Below, piece by piece: positions 61,995 to 64,000 of a stretch of DNA of 64,000 nt; positions within the stretch are counted from its first letter, which is position 1; every line of letters starts with the position of its first letter. A program made the translations under genes and the position numbers. This stretch comes from Kalaharituber pfeilii (lineage: Eukaryota > Ascomycota > Pezizomycetes > Pezizales > Pezizaceae). The notes beneath the pieces are model-generated. The model searched no databases. It saw only the letters and a program-made list of their open reading frames with translations, and was not told the DNA's origin. The DNA is taken from the NCBI GenBank assembly GCA_015179045.1, contig WHUZ01000024.1, forward strand, positions 248,001 to 312,000, written 5' to 3'.

Positions 61995-63255
61995 TACCAA
62001 GTTCTCGATCCCGACTCATTTCTGCGGGTACTCCATAGAAGGCCATCTTCAAGTTTGTCTGGAACTGAATATTGCGCAATTTCCGCCGGCATGGCGTCAC
62101 ATGTTGCAAAAATGCGCTTCCAAATTGCTGCAATCTTGAAAAGATTCATATCCAATCGTTGTCGCCCCAAATTGTTGGATTTTACTCCACAATAAAGTAT
62201 TATTAACATCTATTAGGGCTGCGGACGGAGACAACAGCGAACTTGCATTACAGCAGCAGCCAATCGTCGACAGTGAGGCACATTCTAATATAGCCTCAGG
62301 CCCCTCAGGTTGTCGCGCGAAGGCCCCAAGTGTCCCTCACTGTCAATAACCTTGTGCAATTCTGCGCACTAGATACGTTGAGTTTTTAACTTGATCGGAA
62401 AACCGAAAGGAAAGATTAGGACATACCATGCCCTGATCTTACTTAACCTCCTGCTTCGGAAGTTCTCGCACACCCCCGCGCCATCAGGAGCCACTACCTT
62501 CTGAAAACGGCGGTTGGTGAGATACTACCTTGGGAGATAATCTTGCATATAGAAGCTGGAAGAGTGCCGCCAAACTATTAGACACCATCATCAGACAGCG
62601 GTTATTGCACAACGGATCAAGTTTTGGATGCACGGAAATTGGAAACACCTCCGGAGTTTAGATAATTGGTAACACATCCGTGGGATAACTCAAATTGAAT
62701 ATAGGCCAAGCTTCGTTAACACAGATAACTGCATATTTGAAACTGATGCAGGATCATAGAAGACGGAACATATAGCCAGTGGCGATAAAGTCCTCTCCGC
62801 CAGATTGCGGCACCTGGTTTTGAAATCGCCTGCTTTGAAGCTAGGTTAGGCACTCTATATCTGTTGCCGTAGCCCTGCAGGGCCCTGCATACGAGTGCTG
62901 GCCGAAACAAGAAACTTCAGAAACTAATACGGAGGATACACGCAGAAGCATCGATGCTGCCACCTGGATTGAAGTTTAGGGGTATATTTCATGGAGATGC
63001 GATCTGGCAGTAATCGCAGCTCAGCTGGTGGAGGTGTGCGAAACACGTCTGCAGCTTGCAGGTCTAGTCCGACACAACTCACGAGCTGAATAACAGGCTT
63101 ACAGTCTGGTAAAGCTACTGCAGTGCCTATGACGACAGTCCTGACAACCTGCATCGGAGTGATACTGCCCTTGAGCTCACTCCAACATCAGAACCAACAT
63201 GCCACTTCCGACAGACATCATAGTCTACATCAGAGGAAAAAACAGACAGAAACGT
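61995..63255. other. Intergenic, nothing recognised
   Basis: No supported gene or RNA. Confidence 0.4.
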
Positions 63256-63265
63256 TTCCTCAGGG

Positions 63266-63490
63266 TGTTACGGAGTCACCGCAACCGTAGGGCGGGCGGT
63301 CGGTGGATGCGCGCGCGCATACAGTATGCGCATATGCGACGTAGGCGATATGCCACAGCCGGGCGCCGGCGTCGCAGTTACGAAATAAATGTGCTATATG
63401 AGCTACGCAGAGGACTAGCGAGTATCGCTAGTCAAGTGTCTTTTTGGCCTGGGGGACGGTAACTCTCTGCGTTTACCACCATCCATTACA
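63266..63490. mobile_element. Solo LTR, copy 3
   Basis: TGTTACGGAG...CCATTACA flanked by CAGGG (63261-63265, 63491-63495). Its internal segment matches copy 2 in the same orientation and copy 1 in the opposite one. Confidence 0.8.
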
Positions 63491-63554
63491 CAGGGGTCCG
63501 ACAATTGAGAACCAGGTCTCGATGGATAGCCGACTAGACTCAATGAATCCAACA

Positions 63555-63887
63555 GGCCAGGCCGGCCGACCAGGCCGCCTGGCCTGGCCTGACAGGCCGT
63601 GATCTGCATTGGACTGAAACCGCCTGGACCGGCCTGGACCGGCCTGGACCGGCCTGATCCACATGAATCAGGCCAACCAGGCCAGTCCAGGCCAATCAGG
63701 CCGGTTCAGGCCAATCAGGCCGGTTCAGGCCAATCAGGCCGGTTCAGGCCAATCAGGCCGGTTCAGGCCAATCAGGCCGGTTCAGGCCAATCAGGCCGCT
63801 TCAGGCCAATCAGGCCGCTTCAGGCCAATCCGGCCGGTTCAGGCCATTCAGGCCGGTTCAGGCCATTCAGGCCGGTTCAGGCCAATT
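63555..63887. repeat. GGCC-rich minisatellite (11-bp and 19-bp units)
   Basis: Three units of CCTGGACCGGC at about 63622-63655, then about 12 units of AGGCCAATCAGGCCGGTTC (19 bp) to 63887. Late units have ATTC in place of AATC. Open frames across it are by-products. Confidence 0.92.
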
Positions 63888-64000
63888 AAACGAATCACTC
63901 CACAGCTATCCAGCTGAATTGAGGCCAGCATTTACCAGATTGTTTGAGTATTTAGATGAGTAGAATCTCCCGTATGTCTAGAATTTTAAACAGCAGCGGT

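Noticed and set aside
63599..63917. Two overlapping repeat-protein frames
   Set aside because: They are translations of the 19-bp minisatellite, with a period of 57 nt or 19 residues, and have no independent coding signal.

Overview
The window looks like nuclear DNA of a filamentous ascomycete (Pezizomycotina). Introns are 50-110 nt with GTAWGT-type donors and CTNAC branch sites. There is a lone 5S rRNA gene, Tad1-like non-LTR retrotransposons, Fot1/pogo and PIF/Harbinger DNA transposons, an ankyrin-repeat gene and an NLR-type (DUF7708-like) fragment. One block of extreme AT content resembles RIP-mutated DNA. Species cannot be fixed from sequence alone.

This is a gene-poor, transposon-rich region. 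Host-type genes are few: a large ankyrin gene (38.6-41.8 kb, minus), a 250-codon orphan at 23.6 kb with a broken second copy at 60.4 kb, an unrecognised frameshifted gene at 51.4-52.3 kb, a truncated NLR-like N-terminus at 59.7-60.3 kb, and a 5S rRNA gene at 44.6 kb.

Layout. 1.0-3.3 kb: Fot1/pogo element A, several frameshifts. 3.8-6.9 kb: LINE relic, three micro-retroposons and a 5'-truncated ORF1-only retroposon. 7.6-9.2 kb: half a foldback element with a short retroposon inside. 9.2-11.1 kb: AT-rich block holding a solo LTR. 11.1-12.0 kb: foldback element FB-4. 12.2-14.5 kb: minisatellites and LINE tails. 14.5-20.1 kb: 5.6-kb two-gene PIF/Harbinger element 1, itself carrying foldback element FB-5. 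20.3-22.5 kb: Fot1/pogo element B, one base away from an open transposase. 23.5-25.1 kb: segmental duplication copy 1. 25.1-29.3 kb: LINE-A. 30.5-34.4 kb: foldback FB-1 with a hAT-like MITE, a LINE fragment and a full ORF1-only retroposon nested inside. 34.8-36.3 kb: foldback FB-2 containing a solo LTR that contains a LINE fragment. 38.6-41.8 kb: ankyrin gene. 42.9-46.4 kb: retroposons, 5S gene and a second ORF1-only element. 47.3-49.6 kb: degenerate satellite. 52.9-53.7 kb: foldback FB-3. 53.9-58.0 kb: LINE-C split by Harbinger element 2. 59.7-62.0 kb: NLR fragment plus segmental duplication copy 2. 63.3-63.9 kb: solo LTR and a GGCC-rich minisatellite.

How the parts interact. Two classes of non-LTR 3' tail recur, each a short hairpin followed by poly(A). 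Autonomous-type LINE fragments, ORF1-only elements and at least 13 insertions of only 38-100 bp end in these tails, most with 8-14 bp target-site duplications. Many of the tiny insertions begin at the base of the tail hairpin, as though the hairpin itself were the mobile unit. In parallel, TA-flanked Fot1/pogo elements and their foldback relatives share an end architecture of tandem 18-bp repeats, plausibly the binding sites of the CENP-B-like transposase. These two patterns are the main points of interest.
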